This document shows, in pieces, positions 22,706-32,935 of a stretch of DNA of 64,000 nt (positions are counted from its first letter, which is position 1; the number at the start of each line of letters is the position of its first letter). The DNA lies in contig MNCI01035006.1 of assembly GCA_015680685.1 (NCBI GenBank), positions 409,441 to 473,440 on the forward strand, written 5' to 3'. Under the pieces are notes generated by a model. That model saw only the letters and a program-made list of their open reading frames with translations. It ran no database searches and was not told where the DNA came from. This DNA is from Gnetum montanum (lineage: Eukaryota > Streptophyta > Gnetopsida > Gnetales > Gnetaceae). The position numbers and the translations under genes were made by a program.

Positions 22706-23820
22706 TGAAACATCACAAAGAAAATTTATATTATGCATAAAAGGCCTAATAGCCAATAATTTTCATTATAATTTGATGGGAATTTAAAGGCCAAAATAAT
22801 TTCCTATTTTTCCATCAAAAATCCTACCCTATGACCTTATTCTTACACAATTCTAGGACATTTCTTCATGTGTAGGATGGGATTTATAGGCCGCAATGTT
22901 GGAATTCCATTTAAGCCAACTTGTGAAGATTAAAATGTAAATACATTGCCAAAATTTGGTAACAAAACCCAAAAGCATTAGTGGAACACATGTGGATTTT
23001 GGGCCATAAAAATGTCTTGAATATGTAATTAAATTTGGTAAAAAAAATATTAAAATTATTGGTGGTTAATATGTTGCACTTTTTGGGTGGTGAAAGTGTC
23101 AAATATGTTGTATTTTAATGTCAAAAAACATAAAAAATGTTGGTGCTTCATACATTGTAGATTTTGATCATCAAAATCTTCCAAAATGTTGCAAAATTTG
23201 TTAGAAATCATGGAAAAATAAAATTAGAAAATAATTAGGACATTCACAATATATTTAACCAAAATTTTGCATCAATTCAAGGACTTTTAGATCATTTTTG
23301 ATTTCAGCCAAACTAGAGAAAAGTCCATAGCCATTTTCGACTAGTGCATAACATCTAGAGTAGAGAGAACCAGTGGGAATTATATCTTGGTAACAAGCAG
23401 ATAAAGTTCAAGGGTAGGTCACTTGGTATATATGAGTGTATATTTGGTTGCAAAACACACTCTTCTATCTATATTGAACTCCAAAGTTATCCTTTATATG
23501 GTTGGGATTTTATAGCTACAACTTATATTCTCTGAGCCTTGGTTTCCATAAATTTTATTACAATTAATACAAAGTTTATAGTTTCCTTTACTTGTCACAT
23601 TTATTTTTATGTCTCTATTGTCAAAATTGGTGCTTAAATTACCATCTCATTTATATCTTTTTATCGCTCAGTAACAAATTTATAAGTCCTCAATCAATGA
23701 ACAAGACAATTTAAGGCACTCCAAATGCTTTTTTGAGGTTTGTTAGAACTAGGGTTAAACTATTCTACACAAAAATTTTCAATTCTATAGCACTAAAATT
23801 TTTAATCATTACAATATCCT
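22706..23820 (+). repeat. LTR shared by elements A (3') and B (5')
   Basis: Starts TGAAACATCACAAAG and ends ttaatcattacaatatcct; aligns with 8522-9660 over its whole length. It is followed directly by leader words and gag of B instead of a target duplication, so this single LTR closes A and opens B. Confidence 0.7.
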
Positions 23821-24000
23821 CACATGCTACAACCTTCCACAGACTATAATTCCTACATGTTGTCATTCTTACATACTATAGCCTCACATGCTATGGATCT
23901 TACATGCTACAAGTTTGTAGCTTGTGTAAAACATTAAAAACCCATAAAACTATTATAACATTAACCAATTAATTAATCTACTACATTTTATGCCTCTTTC
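23821..24000 (+). other. Leader of element B
   Basis: Short leader made of repeated words around cacatgctac, including the palindrome gctacaagtttgtagc near 23916. Comparable with the hairpin array at 8225-8521. Confidence 0.45.
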
Positions 24001-24554
24001 CTCTACCATCCTACAATATCATACCATTGCTATGGTTGCTAACCAGTAGTCTACTTACATTTATGATCCTAAGGACCTTACTGTGATGGAACACAAATAA
24101 TCCCTTGGGCATTTAGGATGTGAGCCTGAACATGCCACTCTTACCCAAGAGTATTATAAATTTATTAGTGTGAAGATCCAAGGTTGCCTTCACATTCCAC
24201 ATAAAGAGTTATACCTGAAGCACGAATTTGAAATTATCCACAAAAATGAGAAGAAATATATTCCTTCCCCATATCATAAGATAGAGCTCTCCTAAGCTTA
24301 CATTCACATGCTAGCCTAGTTCATAGATGAAAATAAGGAAATCATGGTGAGTGAGGAGTCTACCCTAGAGCATGATCAAGATGATCAAGAGGAATTTGGA
24401 GGTTATTATGAAGAGGAGGCCCAAGAGGAGGAAAATTTGCATACATCCATTCCTAACTTTATGATTAACCCCTTGTATAACACTCAAGTAACACCTCCTA
24501 CCTCCTTGGTGGAAACTTCACAATTAGTTTTCCAATTTTTCTCCATGTTCACAT
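24001..24554 (+). pseudogene. gag: gag of element B, first part
   Basis: Begins near 24030; 24060-24090 reads IYDPKDLTVMEHK as in the other copies, then EYYKFISVKIQGCLHIPHKE and EIIHKNEKKYIPS. The acidic stretch 24344-24571 (SEESTLEHDQDDQEEFGGYY) belongs to gag up to 24554. Interrupted at 24555 by a 2.8-kb insertion; gag resumes at 27348-27353. Confidence 0.75.
24550..24554. repeat. Left target-site duplication CACAT
   Basis: CACAT directly before TGTTGGC at 24555; its copy is at 27348-27352. Confidence 0.8.
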
Positions 24555-25867
24555 TGTTGGCGACCGTTTAGGACACGACCGCCAACGAGTGTCCTCCAAC
24601 AGGATTTAGGTGCCTGCTGGTCTCTGGCAACACCAAGGCCCAGATACCTCCAAATAAACTCAGTAGCTAATGTGAGTATGTGTGTGTGCTGTTGTGGCAT
24701 GCGATTGTATGAAATGAAACGATTGCATTGTGTGTAAACTACAAATGACTTACTTTAAAGAGATTCAGCCAACTTTGCCAAGTACTGTGAGTTGTTGAAA
24801 ATTTCTATTTTGTTCAATTGCCTAGTCTATGCGGTCCTTATAATACCTACTTGTAACAAATAAAATTTTGTAAAAACATTTGAGCACAACTCTGCAAATC
24901 TACTCCTAATATTCCCTAGAGAAAGAGATAGTTCCACAAGAAAACTAGAAATAGAGCAAGATTCGATGGAAATAGACAGAAAAGAAAACAGATTTGTGTG
25001 GACCTCAAATATTTAAACAAGGTAAAATGACATGAGTAAACACTTTGCAATAAAGCTATTCCAAATTCAATATCTACGAATTGTTCAAACTTCCAAGGCT
25101 CAAATAAGCAATTTCTTCAAGACAATCCTACTATGCTACCAAAAATTGCTGCGTAAACTACCACATACGAGACTCCATTTTGGCTAGATAATAGATGTCA
25201 ACGATTGCATTCAACAGAACCTTCGAAAGACTTGACAATTTCTGATTGAAATGCCATGGAAATTCACTTTAAAAATAAAAAGAAGCTATTATGGTCCCAT
25301 CAAAATACCAAAGATTTTCTAAACCCTCTTGACTACTAAATTGTTCAACGGCATGAGTACCAGCAGAGGCTCTCTTACAACAATCCAAATAGTAGTTCTT
25401 ATACATTGCACAATAACCAAATTCACTACTAAAATGCTCTTAAGGCTTTCTTACACAAGCACTTCTATGGAAAAATTTTAATAGAAAACTTTCAATCATG
25501 CAACAAGAACAATAAGAGCAATCTAAAAATCCCAAAATTACTTGCCAAGGATGATACTATCTAAACCACTAGCTAAACAATTTAAACAAATAAAAAATAA
25601 AAAACATAACTCATAGGACTATGACAAATATGCTGAAATCTTTCCTTTAGCAAGCCATCTTACAAGCAATCTTCTTTACAAATCGTCCAAGACCCCAAGT
25701 GTGATGATGTCAAGTGGATGATGATCTCCTTTCTTAACCCCTGAAGCCTTTTTATAGGGTTCAGAGGTAGTTACATATTCAAAAATATCTTACCTAACTT
25801 CTCTCCCAAGTAACTTGGCCAACCAATTAGGAGATTACTTGCCCAACAAGTTAGGTAAGTTACAAAA

Positions 25868-26045
25868 AATCTTGGATGGTTGTAACCACCATAGAGACAA
25901 AAAAGTTGTAGTTGACAAGTGTCCTATTTAGTTGCCAAGTGTCTTCATTCAGTTGCCAAGTGGTCACCATGGAGACAAAAAAGCTGTAGTTGACACGTGT
26001 CCCATTTAGTTGTCAAGTGGCCTTGGTGGTGGTTATAAACATCAT
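25868..26045. repeat. ~60-bp tandem repeats in element copy 1
   Basis: About three units of gttgtaaccaccatagagac, then aaaaaagttgtagttgacaagtgtcc, then tatttagttgccaagtg (at 25878, ~25960 and ~26025 in part). Copy 2 has the same phrase inverted (ctatggtggttgtaact) several times at 28965-29125. Confidence 0.7.
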
Positions 26046-26049
26046 GGGA

Positions 26050-26670
26050 TTAAGGCTAGGAAGTTATAATTTTCACAAAAAATTACCGCTCTAGAAAATA
26101 AAAGCTATGGTGGCCAAATGGTGTGTTCATATAACTATCCTATGAATTCTTTTTAAATAAAACTATATACATAATGAATACATTTTGGCAATGACTCAAT
26201 GAATTGGCATCTAAGGCTTCATAGTGTTGGACCTGAATTTCATACACAATTACACTCTTCAAAGGTTTGGCACTACTTAAAAATATGATCTCGACCTTTT
26301 CCATGGAGGCTTGGCCTCACTTCTAACCCCAACATAACATGCCATTGAAAGCCCCCTTTCTCCTTAATATTTTTTTAAAATGCATTAGAAGCTACCGAAA
26401 AACCATCAGCCACAAACCTTGCCACATACGAAATTCAGCCAAAAGACAAAGGATACATAGAAGTTATAGAAGCCACAGCGTCTCCGATTGCAAATGATTT
26501 TCATTGCTGCCTCTTACCAGAAAACCTTGGAGCGTCATTCCTCCGAATGCAGATTGCCACGACTTTGAAGCTGCCCAGAACGGAGTTCACTTGTTCTTGG
26601 CTGATGGATTTCTGTTCTTATTTTTGACATGGATTGGTCCACAGCAGAGAAGTGACAACAGCCGAGTAGG
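26050..26670. other. Unshared middle part of element copy 1
   Basis: 26050-26340 is AT-rich without features. From ~26430 to 26670 composition rises in GC as it nears the ESS2 exon and is probably intron or flank captured with it. No further ESS2 exon was recognised. Confidence 0.4.
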
Positions 26671-26673
26671 TGT

Positions 26674-26982
26674 TTAATGGCAGTGACAGTGCTGGATCTT
26701 GAGCTGAACGTCATGGATGAGGAGTGGATCTCCGTTGTGCATGACTTCCAGCCATTCGAGCTGGTTCTGTAGCTTTGGCAGGTCTGGGAAGTAATCGCGT
26801 TCCACGATTTTCTCGATCACTGCAACATACGTGTCCTCATCCAGCACGCTTTGCGAGCTTTTACGCTTCTTCAATGGCGGTGCCTCCAGCAACAATCTAC
26901 TCCTGGAATCCATGCCTGCGGTGGCTGATGGCGACGGCGACGGATCTATGTGCCACGGTGAATGCCCCGGGGAGGCCAACAT
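26674..26982 (-). pseudogene. ESS2: First exon of splicing factor ESS2 / DGCR14 homologue (captured fragment)
   Basis: 102-codon frame from ATG at 26982. It opens MLASPGHSPWHIDPSPSPS, then has a basic stretch PPLKKRKSSQS. The ESS2/DGCR14 core signature follows: VLDEDTYVAVIEKIVERDYF, then PDLPKLQNQLEWLE and DVQLKIQ. In plants and animals this conserved N-terminus belongs to a nuclear protein of the late spliceosome. Only the N-terminal ~100 of several hundred residues are present. After KIQ the codons CAC TGT CAC look like CpG decay of three Arg codons (family: basic residues here), then TAA. Upstream on the minus strand the 27000-27160 stretch resembles a plant 5' UTR (aaaccctaacttc just before ATG). 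It is a fragment inside a mobile element, not a working gene. Confidence 0.8.
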
Positions 26983-27200
26983 CTTGTGAGATCGAAGTTA
27001 GGGTTTCGATATACCAGGGTTTTTGAAAATTGTAGAAACCTTCAACGTTTTCTAAAATGCTTTGCTTGTTTCTTCTGGGACTTCGCCTATTTGCAGAAAG
27101 AAGCGAGCACACGGAAAAGCAATGAATCCGCCCTTGATTTTCAAAACATTCAATTCAGCAACATGGGTAGCCACTGCATCCTCTTGAATTTCATTTCTAT
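26983..27200 (-). promoter_or_regulatory. Probable 5' UTR/flank of the captured ESS2 exon
   Basis: GC-richer stretch upstream of the ESS2 start with gaaaccctaacttcgatc immediately before the ATG, typical of plant leaders. No clear TATA box was seen. Confidence 0.4.
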
Positions 27201-27217
27201 TCCAACTTCATGGTTAG

Positions 27218-27346
27218 TTAACTGTTGTAGAATTCTTCACTAGAAAGAGCATAATCCTCCTTGAACAGTTTCAGTTCATTAGGATTTTGTACCTCACCAT
27301 TTGCAAATAAGTCCACCTGTTCCATGAAATGGCCAAATGTGCCAAC
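27218..27346 (-). CDS. 42-codon frame ending at the element terminus, unrecognised
   Basis: Reading inward from the terminus on the minus strand, the bases of the TGTTGGC end form an open frame: VGTFGHFMEQVDLFANGEVQ, then NPNELKLFKEDYALSSEEFY, NS, stop. An ATG lies at 27325. In copy 3 the same terminus reads VGTFSHFME and then stops at once. Composition is protein-like but no family is recognised. It may be chance, or a captured exon ending near the GT at 27223. Confidence 0.25.
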   Translation of the reverse strand, partial: VGTFGHFMEQVDLFANGEVQNPNELKLFKEDYALSSEEFYNS

Positions 27347-27347
27347 A

Positions 27348-27352
27348 CACAT
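27348..27352. repeat. Right target-site duplication CACAT
   Basis: CACAT directly after GCCAACA; matches 24550-24554. Confidence 0.8.
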
Positions 27353-28066
27353 CTCTCCCATTTACCACCAAACCCCATTCCATGAAGGCATCACATAGTG
27401 TACCTTACATGCCTCCCCCACTTGTCATCATGGAAGGCCCTTCTTTGGGATCTCTAGTCCCATAAAATTCTTGCATACCCTTTGTTTCCTTTATCTCATA
27501 AAATATTGCACATACATCATTCTCCCTCTTTAATCACCCTACAATAATGGAAACAAGGTCTTTTCACATGGTGGCACAACATATCACCTAGCCTCAAGCC
27601 ATTCCAACACCCATGCAGCCATCTATGCAACCTATACAACTTGTTGGAGCATCTCAAAGCCTGGATCAAGGTTTTCAACTAATCCAAATCCTTACCAATA
27701 AGATGAAAAAGCTTGAGGCTAGCAACACAAAAATAGTAAAAGTCATGGAATTTTATCAAGATGACCTAATTAGGTCCAATTTCCCATAGATAATCCTTCC
27801 CTCAGGCATACCTATCCCTTTCTTTACCAAATATAAGGATGAAAGTGACCCTAATGCTCATTTGATTATCTTTTTTTTTAGAATATCTATTACTATAGGC
27901 TTGGTCCCATACTATGTTTCACATCTTCTGTATATCCTTAACTAGAAAAGCTTTTGATTGGTACCAAGCACTACCCAAAGGATCTATCTCATCCTTAGAT
28001 GAATTGATAACTTAATTCATTAGCCATTTTAAGTACAACCTAAAGCCTAAAACAATGCTTGACTAA
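27353..28066 (+). pseudogene. gag: gag of element B, middle part
   Basis: Continues the B gag after the first insertion. 27620-27990 parallels A 11240-11600 (LDQGFQLIQILTNKMKKLEA, KVMEFYQDDLI, then AFDWYQALPKGSISSLDELI). Many stops. Cut again at 28072. Confidence 0.7.
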
Positions 28067-28071
28067 CGTAT
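28067..28071. repeat. Left target-site duplication of copy 2 (cgtat)
   Basis: cgtat pairs with cttat at 30274-30278 (4 of 5 bases). Uninterrupted gag copies read ..accaacttatgaag, so cttat is the original. Confidence 0.6.
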
Positions 28072-28136
28072 TTTTGGCACATTTCAACCATTTAACGAAG
28101 TAGGCTTTATGAAATATATTTCATCCTTTTTTATGA

Positions 28137-28560
28137 ATGTTATATGCTAATTTTTATGGTGAAAAGCAAGGGATCTTTCTTGTTTTATGAAGATAGACAT
28201 CAAAAGTGCTATAGAATTAGAAAGGTTGCACCATTGAGGTGAGCCCTTAAGGATCTTAGGGCTTGGATATCGAGACAGTGACATGATCAATCCCTTGGAA
28301 CTAGGTTTAACATTCCTATTGTCCGAGTGGATCCATCATATAAAGGAGTTGATAGTGTTTTAGGCAGTCTAACTAAATTTAACATAATAGGCACTATTAG
28401 TGTTGACACTGTCTAGAAACTTTTGTGGGCAGTGAATGTTTCCATCAATACTTTATTCTCAGGGTTACATTTCCATTGGATATGAGATGTGCACAATGCC
28501 AATATTTCTAGGGCAACATTAACAAGAAGGAATATGGTGCTTTCCAATGATGTGGAGGAT
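28137..28560 (+). pseudogene. APR: APS reductase (APR) fragment, captured and decayed
   Basis: From 28159 the frame reads VKSKGSFLFYEDRHQKCYRI, then RKVAPLR-stop-ALKDLRAWI, then DQSLGTRFNIPIVRVDPSYK, then LGSLTKFNIIG, then DTV-stop-KLLWAVNVSINTLFS. After a 2-base loss near 28461 it continues GYISIGYEMCTMP and GQH-stop-QEGIW. This follows plant 5'-adenylylsulfate reductase, the plastid enzyme that reduces APS to sulfite, through its reductase domain. The iron-sulfur cysteine pairs are half lost (HQKCY for HQECC, GYEMC for GCEPC). Three stops and a frameshift make it dead. The N-terminal half and the thioredoxin-like C-terminal domain are absent. No intron interrupts the stretch, so it is either one exon or a processed copy. 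It reads inward from the terminus, as ESS2 does in copy 1. Confidence 0.85.
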
Positions 28561-28960
28561 TATCAAAAAATTGTATTGCCTCTTCAAACTTCAAAGTGAT
28601 TACAAGTTCGATCAAAAAATACATGCACCTTTTATTTTACAGGTTACAAATTCGATTGAAGAGGTGAAATAGGTGTTAGTATGTATATAAAAAAAACTTT
28701 AAATGACAAGGATCTCTGGCATCATTCTCATTCACGAGGGAGTCCTAGAAGAAGAAAAGCTACATCCATTCAATTTGCTATCCTTCTCTCCACTCGCATA
28801 GGAATTCAAGATGGTGGTGTAATAATGAATGTTGGTATATTTTTTTTTGTTTGTTATATATATATATATGAAAATAAATATAAAAATAATACAATTATTT
28901 TGTATAAAAAAGGAGAATTTATGTCCTATATGTATGAAACAAGTGTCAATTATAATTTTT
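28561..28960. other. Unassigned part of element copy 2
   Basis: Between the APR piece and the shared repeat. A plus frame 28681-28962 has no family similarity. A short (TA)n run lies at ~28857-28870. The thioredoxin-like domain of APR was looked for and not found. Confidence 0.4.
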
Positions 28961-30273
28961 AATATCTATGGTAGTTATAACCAATTACCATGGTGGTTGT
29001 AACTTCCTCTATAATGGTTGTAACTTTCCTTAGTGATTGCAACCAAATTTTAATTTTCCATAATGTTGTAATCATTAAATAGGACACTTGTTAACTTTAG
29101 CTTCTTAATCTCTATGGTGGTTGTAACTACCCTAAAGACATTATAAAAAAGAGATTAAATATATATTTTTGGGGGAAGTGGGAGATCAAGAAGAAAGATA
29201 TTAAAGATTTTAATATGGCTTGCTAATTCATCAATTTAGCTACTTTGTTTTAATCCTGTGAGTTCATTTCTTTCCATTTTATCTTAATTACTTAGCTAAT
29301 GGTTTAGATAGTATCATGCATGGAATTTAATTTGGGGATTTTTCTAGGTTTCCTTTATAACTCTATTTTGGCACAATATTAGACTTCTATTAAGATTTTC
29401 CAAATAAGAGCTTATGTTGTATTAGAAAAGCATCTTGAGCAATTTAATAGTAATGTCTTATAAAATTTGCATGTTTGAGTTTAGGGAATCTAGAAAATCT
29501 CTAATACTTTAAGATGATTGAAATAGCTTCTTTATTTTTAAATTTTATTGCCTTAATATTGCAATCTAGAAATTGTCAAAAATTTTTAGAAGTTTTATTA
29601 TTTGCAATTCTTGACCAATTTTAACTAGCCAAATAGAAGCTTGTACTTTATTGTTTACAAAGTGTTTTGGTAGTTCAATAAAAGTGTCTTTTATAAAACT
29701 ACTTGTTGAGCTCAGAGGGTTTTGACAATTCGTAATAGACTAAATTAGAATAGCTTTATTATGAAGTGTTTCTTCATGTTAATTTATCTTGCTTAAATGT
29801 TTGAGATCCCACATAAATTTGCTTTCTTTTTTTTTTCTCTTCCTAAAATCCATTGAATCTTGCTATATTTCTAGTTTTCTTGTGGAATTTTCTCTTTGGG
29901 AAAAATTAGGGGTACATTGGTAGAATTGTGCTCAACCATTTTTTTGGAAATTTTATTTGTTACAAGTAATGTACTATAGGGACTATATAAACTAAGTGAT
30001 TTGACAAAATAAGAACTTTCAACAATTCACAGTATTTGATAAAGTTAGATGAATTTCTCTTATGATAGCCAATTAAAGTTTCACAACAACAAACACATAC
30101 TCACATTTAGTTCATTTCATAACCACTGAGTCTAATTGAAGGTATCTAGGCCTTGGTGTTGCCAAAGACCAGCAAGCACCTAAATCTTGTTTGAATAACA
30201 CCTTCACTTCCCATGACCCAAAGGTTATGAGACTAGAGGCCCCAACATTGGTACTCACAAATGGTCACCAAAA

Positions 30274-31250
30274 CTTATGAAAGTAAGATAGGGGTCCCTT
30301 GAGCCCACCTAAAGATACATACAAATATGGAATACCACACTTATCAAGATACCTAAGCCTATCTTTAAAACACATCTCTTGGCTATCTTCAATGGGGCAG
30401 TTAATAGTTTTATCAAGTTCAAGCTCTATTATTTAAATCCCTAGTCCCTAAGTCAAGCCTTTTCCCAAGTTAATAATATAGAAGATGTAGCCAAAGTTAG
30501 TAATGATCCCATGTATATCACCTATAAGAATCAACATACCAAATGAGCTAGGGACAAGGATAAGAAAGCACATGTAGCCATGGCCACTATGACCAAAGAA
30601 TCCAAACTTCCACAAGGGTCAAAGATCATGTAAGCTAAGGCCCCTACCACTAATCTCCAACCATCAATATTAAGTTCTCCCACATCTAATCCAGCAAAGC
30701 CTAACTTTTAGAGAAAAGATAGGTCTAAGTATACTAAGATTTCTCTAAAAGCATTAGAGCTTCATGATCAATTTCTTAAGATCAGTCATATTCAATACAA
30801 GAAAATATCTAAGAATGCTTGTAAGAGTCATAATTACTTATGTGAAATTGCTAAAGATTCTACTACAACCACAAAAGATGATCTACCTATGCCTAAATAC
30901 TTCAAGTTAGGTTGGTTTTGTCACTATCACCAATTGCCTAGCCATTATACCAAATTGTTTTAGCCATAAAAGATAATCTATAGAAAATGTTCAATAGTGG
31001 AAAGCTAGTTCTAGATGCTTCTAACTTGGTTAGGCCCCAAAGTCAACCAATTCATGTATACAAGAACCTTCTCAATGTAGGTAATAACTAATTCAGAATA
31101 GTAACCTTGCATATACATGATAAATCTAAACCTACCAAGGATTCATTTATGGTTTGGATACCTCCTCATGATGAAAGGACTCAAACTTCTTCAATGTCAA
31201 GGACTCCTTTTATCATAAGGGTATCACCGCAAGTGCCTTCTAAAGAATAA
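30274..31250 (+). pseudogene. gag: gag of element B, last part
   Basis: Resumes with cttatgaaagtaagatag and IPKPIFKTHLLAIFNGAVNS (30345-30410), paralleling A 11750-11820. Then FSQVNNIEDVAKVSNDPMYI and a proline-rich broken tail. Confidence 0.7.
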
Positions 31251-31599
31251 TTTTTCATTAGAGTGCTCCCTCCCTCCACCAATAATCCTATCACTTAAGT
31301 TGACCAATGTCCTTCCATGGTACCCAATACCTCAACCTCTTCCCAACCAAATGACTAGAAATCACCTTCAAAGCAATGTAGGAAGCCAACTCCTAAGCCT
31401 AAGGCAAAGAAAACTAACCGACCAAAGGTATGAAAGGAAGTAGGTTCACCAAATTCTACCCTCGTCTTAGCCATACCAATGAATTCTAACACCTAAACTG
31501 CATCCATCAGCAAACCTAGAGAGGACAATCAAAAATAAGAGAAGGGAAAGAGGCTAAAACAACAACTATTAAAACATGAGGTTAAAATCTTAGGTAGAA

Positions 31600-32508
31600 T
31601 GGAGGAGGTCAAGTTCAATAAAATTGACCAAGTGGTGAACAATGATAAATAATTCCTCTCCAGCATGGAATAAGCTTTTATTAAAATAGAAAAATACTTC
31701 ATTGGGCTTATATGATTTGGTTATCACCTTCCCTAGCCATCATGAAGCCCTAGTTAAGTTGCTAACTTCTATTCCTATGAATAAGGATATCCTAGCTAAT
31801 GAGAAGTCTATCCATGTAGTGATAGTACCACCCTTACCCCAAGAAGAAATGAAGTTAACCATCTTAACATTTCATGATAGTGAGATGAAATCCAACCCTC
31901 AGAGTGATGAGGTGTTTAGGGATCCTCTCTTTATAATGATTAGAATAGGCTAGTACAAGGTTCAGCAAGTATATGTAGATGATAGAGTGACCACAAACAT
32001 TATTCTCTTTCTTATTGTGAAATCCTTGGCCATGGTCAAACATATACAAAACACATAAGAGGATTGATCACATTAGGCTTTGTCACTAGGAAAGAGTTCT
32101 CTATAACTATTAATTTCCTTATGATGGAAGAAATACTAGGTTTCAATATAATCCTAGGGAGACCTTAGCCAAACTACATGTAGTCTCTTTCCCAATCCAT
32201 CAAAAAATACACCTATCTTACGAGGGAGGTGAGATCATAGTCCTTGGAAATAGTGCACTCTCCTTGTTGATCAATAATATTGATGTAGAAAAAGTATCTG
32301 AAGTGGAGTTTCAAGCAAAAAATTCTATTGCCAAAGCCAAAGTCAAAAATGGTAACAAGATCAACCAAACCAAATCCAACAATTCTAGGGCCACAAATGA
32401 AATGTGGGAAGAACTTCCATTCAACATCATAGGTGAAGGAAATGGAGAGTACAAGATCATGCAACAAAAACCATATAAATTTTCTAATCTTTCAAAGATT
32501 AGAAAGTA
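31600..32508 (+). pseudogene. pro: Protease region of element B
   Basis: 31702-31953 is open: GLYDLVITFPSHHEALVKLL and IVPPLPQEEMKLTILTFHDS, as in A and C. The active-site block is VDDRVTTNIILF (~31975). The tail at 32264-32509 includes NMWEELPFNIIGEGNGEYKI-type sequence (WEELPFNIIGEGNGEYK) shared with A and C. Frameshifts at about 32060 and 32160. Confidence 0.65.
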
Positions 32509-32509
32509 G

Positions 32510-32935
32510 TTGCACGATTAATCATGTTGCTCACTTTTCCTTTTCCTTGTACAGTTTAAACTAATAGCCTTGTTTTCATTTTCATTTACATCCTAATTTT
32601 CCTTACAATTTTTACTTTATTACTTTATGATTACCAATTTTCCATGTAGCCTTATTTTACATTTTCACATCAATTTACAATTTATGTTCATCGAAAAATT
32701 TCAAAATGACATAAAAGATAGAAAACATAAAATTACATAAAAATTTTAAAACATGAAAAACGAAAAAGAAAATTAAAGTTAAAACCAAAATAGTAGCCAT
32801 GTAACCAAAAGATAAATATCCATATCCATACTTGCATTGGAAAACATATAACAACAAGAAAGTAATACATAGTCTTCTGGGCTATGATAGCCAAATAAAA
32901 ACAATAACATATTACTAGTCTAAAAATAGATAAAA
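32510..32935. other. Spacer after protease, element B
   Basis: T-rich then A-rich spacer, parallel to A 13965-14570 and C 41440-42250. No gene. If an Ogre-type sense intron exists its donor should lie here; no single strong donor stands out. Confidence 0.4.

Larger units (their letters stand above)
8522..23820 (+). mobile_element. Tat/Ogre-type Ty3/gypsy element A with both LTRs
   Basis: LTRs 8522-9660 and 22706-23820 start alike (TGAAACA..ttatattatgcataaaa) and stay alignable throughout. Inside, in order: leader, gag, protease, remnant of the antisense gene's last exon, ~185-bp tandem repeats, RT, RNase H, archaeal-type RNase H, integrase, 3' UTR. This order with two RNases H is the hallmark of the Tat lineage. 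Every coding part is broken by stops. No matching target duplication is expected at the right end, because the 3' LTR runs straight into another leader and gag (element B). Confidence 0.8.
24555..27347 (+). mobile_element. TGTTGGC/GCCAACA-terminated gene-carrying element, copy 1 (complete)
   Basis: 2793 bp with ends TGTTGGCGACCG and ..AAATGTGCCAACA, giving a 7-bp terminal inverted repeat, flanked by the 5-bp duplication CACAT. It interrupts B gag exactly. The left ~1.5 kb (24555 to ~26050) is shared, inverted, with 28960-30273. The right part (26340-27347) is unlike that copy and carries ESS2 sequence in antisense. TG..CA ends with a 5-bp duplication fit an LTR-type integrase, but I find no direct terminal repeat. 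It could be a very long solo LTR or an unclassified non-autonomous element. No transposase or pol was found. Confidence 0.75.
28072..30273 (-). mobile_element. TGTTGGC-type gene-carrying element, copy 2 (complete, inverted)
   Basis: About 2202 bp inside B gag. The left end ttttggcacatttcaaccattt aligns with the reverse complement of the right end of copy 1 (tgttggcacatttggccattt). The right end aaatggtcaccaaaa aligns with aaacggtcgccaaca. Shares ~1.3-1.5 kb with copy 1 (28960-30273 against 24555 to ~26050), for example caaccatttttttggaaattttatttgttacaagtaatg and ggccttggtgttgccaaagaccagcaagcacctaa. The other end holds an APS reductase fragment in place of ESS2. It is older than copy 1: its ends and target duplication have decayed. 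Confidence 0.7.

Noticed and set aside
24344-24571. Acidic 75-codon frame as a separate small gene
   Set aside because: It is the acidic part of B gag, and its last codons only run by chance into the inserted element.
26775-27243. Plus-strand frames over the ESS2 exon
   Set aside because: Mirror frames of the captured exon and its UTR.
1403-27347. The 28-bp match between 1403-1430 and 27320-27347 as a giant target duplication of one ~26-kb insertion
   Set aside because: Far too long for a transposon duplication, and each copy is itself an element terminus with its own 5-bp flank (CACAT at 27348).
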